Assembly: GCA_937924555.1 (NCBI GenBank)
Contig: CALDSN010000052.1
Location: forward strand, 1 to 54,809
Source of the DNA: an uncultured bacterium
GTDB taxonomy: Bacteria > Cloacimonadota > Cloacimonadia > Cloacimonadales > Cloacimonadaceae
Length of the DNA: 54,809 nt
Direction of reading: 5' to 3'
A model generated the notes under the pieces. The model was not told where the DNA came from, did not search any database, and saw only the letters and a program-made list of their open reading frames with translations. Shown piece after piece: positions 52,025 to 54,809 of the stretch. Each line of letters starts with the position of its first letter. Position 1 is the first letter of the stretch. The translations under genes and the position numbers were made by a program.

Positions 52025-54809
52025 ATGAAAGCACAAGTACAAAGACTCCTTCTTCTGCTGGTTTTTTCAGCGTTAGTGCTCAGTGTTGGGGCCGTGGTAA
52101 GCGAGTATTCGTTTGCTTCCTCAATCGGAACATTTACTGAAATCAGCGGGGGAACCGTCCACGGAACTGTCGCCAATGATAACGACAACTTCAACGCCGT
52201 TCCGCTTGGATTCAGTTTTACCTATGATGGTGTCGTTTATGAAAGCGTAAGCATTCAATGTAACGGCTTCCTTGCCATGGGTCCCGTGGTAGCCAACAGC
52301 ACAACCCCCATCAGCTCTGCAACAGGAACTAATAATGTTGTTTCAGCTTTGGGGCGCGATATCAAATCCCGCGATAATGGTGAGCTTATGTCCATAACAA
52401 CCGGAACTGCTCCCAACCGCGTGTTTATCGCTCAGTGGAATCACTACAGACGCATTCCGGCAACAGCCGCGACCGACGACCTTATTTTTCAGATTCAACT
52501 TCATGAAGGTACCAACAAAGTAGTGTTTGTGTATGGCACATTTGTGTCCAATACCTCCACCACAGCACCATCTGTTCAGGTGGGTCTGCGTGGTGCAGCA
52601 AATACTGATTTTAACAACCGCTTGACCACTACCGATTGGAGCGCCACCACAGTTGGTACTGCCGCAAACAGTGCTTGCACCCTTAGTGCCACCGTGTTTC
52701 CTGCTCCCGGTTTAACTTTCACTTTCACCCCTCCCGCTTCCGGAGATGTACCTCTTGCCGCACAGAACCCCGTTCCTGCCAATAACGCAGTGAATGTTGC
52801 CATTGGTGCAAACCTCTCCTGGGTTACCGGTGGTGGAACAGTCGATGGCTATAAAGTATATTTGGGAACCAACCCGGAAGCGAATAACATCGTTAACGGA
52901 ACCACCCAGACAGCTATCACATACAATCCTGAAGACTTCAGCTATAGCACCACCTATTATTGGAAAATAGTGCCCTACAACGCCGTAGGTGATGCTTTGA
53001 ATTGTCCCACATGGAGTTTCACTACCTTGGCAGACCCCACTGTGACGGTGTTCCCCTATGCCCAGGGATTTGATGATGTTACACCTCCCGCTCAGGCTTT
53101 GGGCTGGACCACCATCAATGGCAACAACGACACCTACACTTGGGAAAGTGTTGCCGGTGGAACTCAGGCTGGTGCAAATGCCATGCGCTGCCGTTTTAAC
53201 AGTACTTTGGCAATGGACGATTGGTTAGTGTCTCCTCCGCTCACTTTAACCGGTGGGAATGTGTACAAAGTGAGATTCTACTATCGCGCCAATGGTGCCA
53301 CCACTCCCGAAAAGCTGTCAGTATATTCAGGAACTACCCCTACTGCAGCAGGTATGACCAATATGCTTTGGGAGAACCTGAACATCAATAGCACAACATG
53401 GGCTATGGCAGAAGGCGTTATCAGCGCTGCCACAACCGGGAACTACTATGTTGGTTTCCATGGTCACAGTAATGCCTTGATGAACTACATCTATCTGGAT
53501 ACATTCAGTATCTTCCAATTGATAGATGTGATTAATCCTCCCCAGAACTTCACTGCTAACGTGGTTAACGAGAATGATGTAGTCCTTGCTTGGGCAGCCC
53601 CAGCAATGCCTTCACGCGATTTCCTTGGCTACAAGCTGTATCGCAACACCACTTTGGTCAATACCTTCTCACCTGCCACGCTCACCTATACCGATATGGA
53701 CCTGGCAGTTGGCAACTATAGCTACACCCTTACCGCAATATACGATGGCGGCGAATCAACTCCTGCTGGTCCTGTTCAAGTGACCACCTCAGCCATGCTT
53801 CCCCCTGCGAATCTTGCCGTAAGCTTACAGAACTATAACAATGTGCACCTAACCTGGGATGCACCCGGCACCGAACCACCTGTGAACAACTTCACCGATG
53901 ATTTCGAGTCCTATGCAAACTTTACCCTCACCTTTGCTCCTTGGACACTGGTTGATGTTGACCTCTCTGCAACCTACGGATTCTCTGGGATTACCTTCCA
54001 GAATTCCGGCAGTGCTATGGCTTACATCATCTTTAATCCGAGCGCAACTACCCCTGCATTGGAGCAAACTCCTCACAGTGGTGCCAAGATGGCAGCTTGC
54101 TTTGCTTCCACCACACCTCCCAATAACGATTGGATGATCACACCATCCAAGCCGGTGATGGCAGGCGATGTCGTGAAGTTCTGGGCTCGCTCTTATGTTG
54201 CCGATTATGGTCTTGAGCGTTTCAAAGTTGGTGTCTCCACCACCGGAACTGCACCTGCAAACTTCACCATTATCAGCGGTGCTTCCTATATTTCTGCCCC
54301 CATCACATGGACAGAATATACCTACTCCTTGGCAGCTTATGCAGGCCAATCCGTAAAGATAGGCATTCAGTGCCTTTCCAACGATGCCTTCATCTTTTTC
54401 GTGGATGATGTGTTCGTAGGAGCTCCTGCATTAGCTCCCAGCTATCCTGAAGTACCCGTTTCCTATGCCACAGTCGGACGTGCCATCGTTAGCCCCAATG
54501 TTAACAAAGCTGTTTCAGAAGAACCTACTCGCGCTCTGCTTGGTTACAAAGTGTACCGCAACTCTGCTCTGATTGCTACTGTCAGCAGCCCCACAACATT
54601 AAGCTATGATGACCTGGCTTTGGCTCCCGGCCCTTACAGCTATACTGTAACTGCATACTATGATGGTGGCGAATCCACTCCTGCCGGTCCTGTGAACGTG
54701 ACTGCTTTGGCAGTTCCCGCTCCTGTAACCAACTTTGCCGCCAACGTAACTGGCAGCACCGTTGCATTAACTTGGACTGCACCCACTGCCACAACCTGCA
54801 CTGGCTACA
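52025..54809 (+). CDS. Giant secreted multi-domain adhesin-like protein, 3' end missing
   Basis: A strong AGGAG site precedes MKAQVQRLLLLLVFSALVLS, a signal peptide. At least 928 residues are present and the frame is open to the window end. The N-terminal domain (SEYSFASSIGTFTEISGGTV) is related to that of the protein at 4630-10665. Modules in order: fibronectin-III-like near 255-345 (VDGYKVYLGTN, YYWKIVPYN), choice-of-anchor J near 350-500 (FDDVTPPAQALGWTT, DDWLVSPP, MNYIYLDTFSIF), fibronectin-III-like 505-600 (FLGYKLYRNTT), choice-of-anchor J near 615-805, and a repeated fibronectin-like module at the right edge. The modules SYTLTAIYDGGESTPAGPVQ and SYTVTAYYDGGESTPAGPVN are near-copies. It should be a surface-exposed protein; the sorting signal, if any, is beyond the window. 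Confidence 0.88.
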   Translation, partial: MKAQVQRLLLLLVFSALVLSVGAVVSEYSFASSIGTFTEISGGTVHGTVANDNDNFNAVPLGFSFTYDGVVYESVSIQCNGFLAMGPVVANSTTPISSATGTNNVVSALGRDIKSRDNGELMSITTGTAPNRVFIAQWNHYRRIPATAATDDLIFQIQLHEGTNKVVFVYGTFVSNTSTTAPSVQVGLRGAANTDFNNRLTTTDWSATTVGTAANSACTLSATVFPAPGLTFTFTPPASGDVPLAAQNPVPANNAVNVAIGANLSWVTGGGTVDGYKVYLGTNPEANNIVNGTTQTAITYNPEDFSYSTTYYWKIVPYNAVGDALNCPTWSFTTLADPTVTVFPYAQGFDDVTPPAQALGWTTINGNNDTYTWESVAGGTQAGANAMRCRFNSTLAMDDWLVSPPLTLTGGNVYKVRFYYRANGATTPEKLSVYSGTTPTAAGMTNMLWENLNINSTTWAMAEGVISAATTGNYYVGFHGHSNALMNYIYLDTFSIFQLIDVINPPQNFTANVVNENDVVLAWAAPAMPSRDFLGYKLYRNTTLVNTFSPATLTYTDMDLAVGNYSYTLTAIYDGGESTPAGPVQVTTSAMLPPANLAVSLQNYNNVHLTWDAPGTEPPVNNFTDDFESYANFTLTFAPWTLVDVDLSATYGFSGITFQNSGSAMAYIIFNPSATTPALEQTPHSGAKMAACFASTTPPNNDWMITPSKPVMAGDVVKFWARSYVADYGLERFKVGVSTTGTAPANFTIISGASYISAPITWTEYTYSLAAYAGQSVKIGIQCLSNDAFIFFVDDVFVGAPALAPSYPEVPVSYATVGRAIVSPNVNKAVSEEPTRALLGYKVYRNSALIATVSSPTTLSYDDLALAPGPYSYTVTAYYDGGESTPAGPVNVTALAVPAPVTNFAANVTGSTVALTWTAPTATTCTGY

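Overview
The window is a bacterial contig end that fits Candidatus Cloacimonadota (WWE1) or a close relative in the Fibrobacterota-Chlorobiota-Bacteroidota (FCB) group. This rests on giant secreted proteins built from choice-of-anchor (cleaved-adhesin) and fibronectin-III-like modules, a type-IX-like C-terminal sorting domain with a YPNPF motif (20301-21983), Cloacimonadota-style lipoprotein and DUF5683 genes, and a Gram-negative envelope gene set. No 16S rRNA is present, so the taxonomy is inference. Bases 1-46 are not biological: they match an Illumina TruSeq index primer and adapter joined to the genomic sequence at base 47.

Layout. (1) 47-10665, minus strand: two large secreted adhesin-like genes, the first cut by the contig end, sharing near-identical modules and an 18-bp operator-like motif in their leaders. 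(2) 11316-12997, minus: a phnC-phnD-type ABC transporter pair without a permease. (3) 13078-18729, minus: a tightly overlapping operon of an OadB-type decarboxylase beta subunit, cytidine deaminase, PflA-like radical SAM enzyme, N-acetylmuramoyl-alanine amidase, a sensorless histidine kinase and a PDZ/radical SAM (DUF512) protein. (4) 18730-19632: a 0.9-kb divergent intergenic region rich in palindromes. (5) 19633-21983, plus: two secreted proteins, one with the sorting domain. (6) 22320-28794, plus: WecA/TagO-like transferase, MBL hydrolase, TPR lipoprotein, DUF5683 protein, FN3 lipoprotein and UvrD/PcrA helicase. (7) Mfd and a SWIM-SNF2 helicase. (8) 35985-44810, plus: dapA, M16C protease, rsgA, nadK, recN, DUF4349 protein, NfeD-like protein. 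(9) 45136-49188, plus: rpmH, rnpA, yidD, yidC, jag, MBL hydrolase, the classical membrane-insertion cluster. (10) ppnP (minus), a PAS-PAS hybrid histidine kinase (plus), and a third giant adhesin-like gene cut by the right end.

The most unusual feature is between the genes. Six copies of a roughly 60-70 bp palindrome sit in inter-operon gaps. Each arm is built from two or three 11-bp units close to ATCATTACCTG. A seventh palindrome (18863-18945) has the same 11-bp periodicity and ATTAC core but a different unit sequence. All six canonical copies lie about 40-130 nt beyond a gene's 3' end or terminator. A second theme is a recurrent promoter-like pattern, TTGACA then 16-18 nt then a hexamer usually ending in TG, unlike the usual TATAAT. 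I found no tRNA, rRNA, CRISPR array, transposase, integrase or phage gene.
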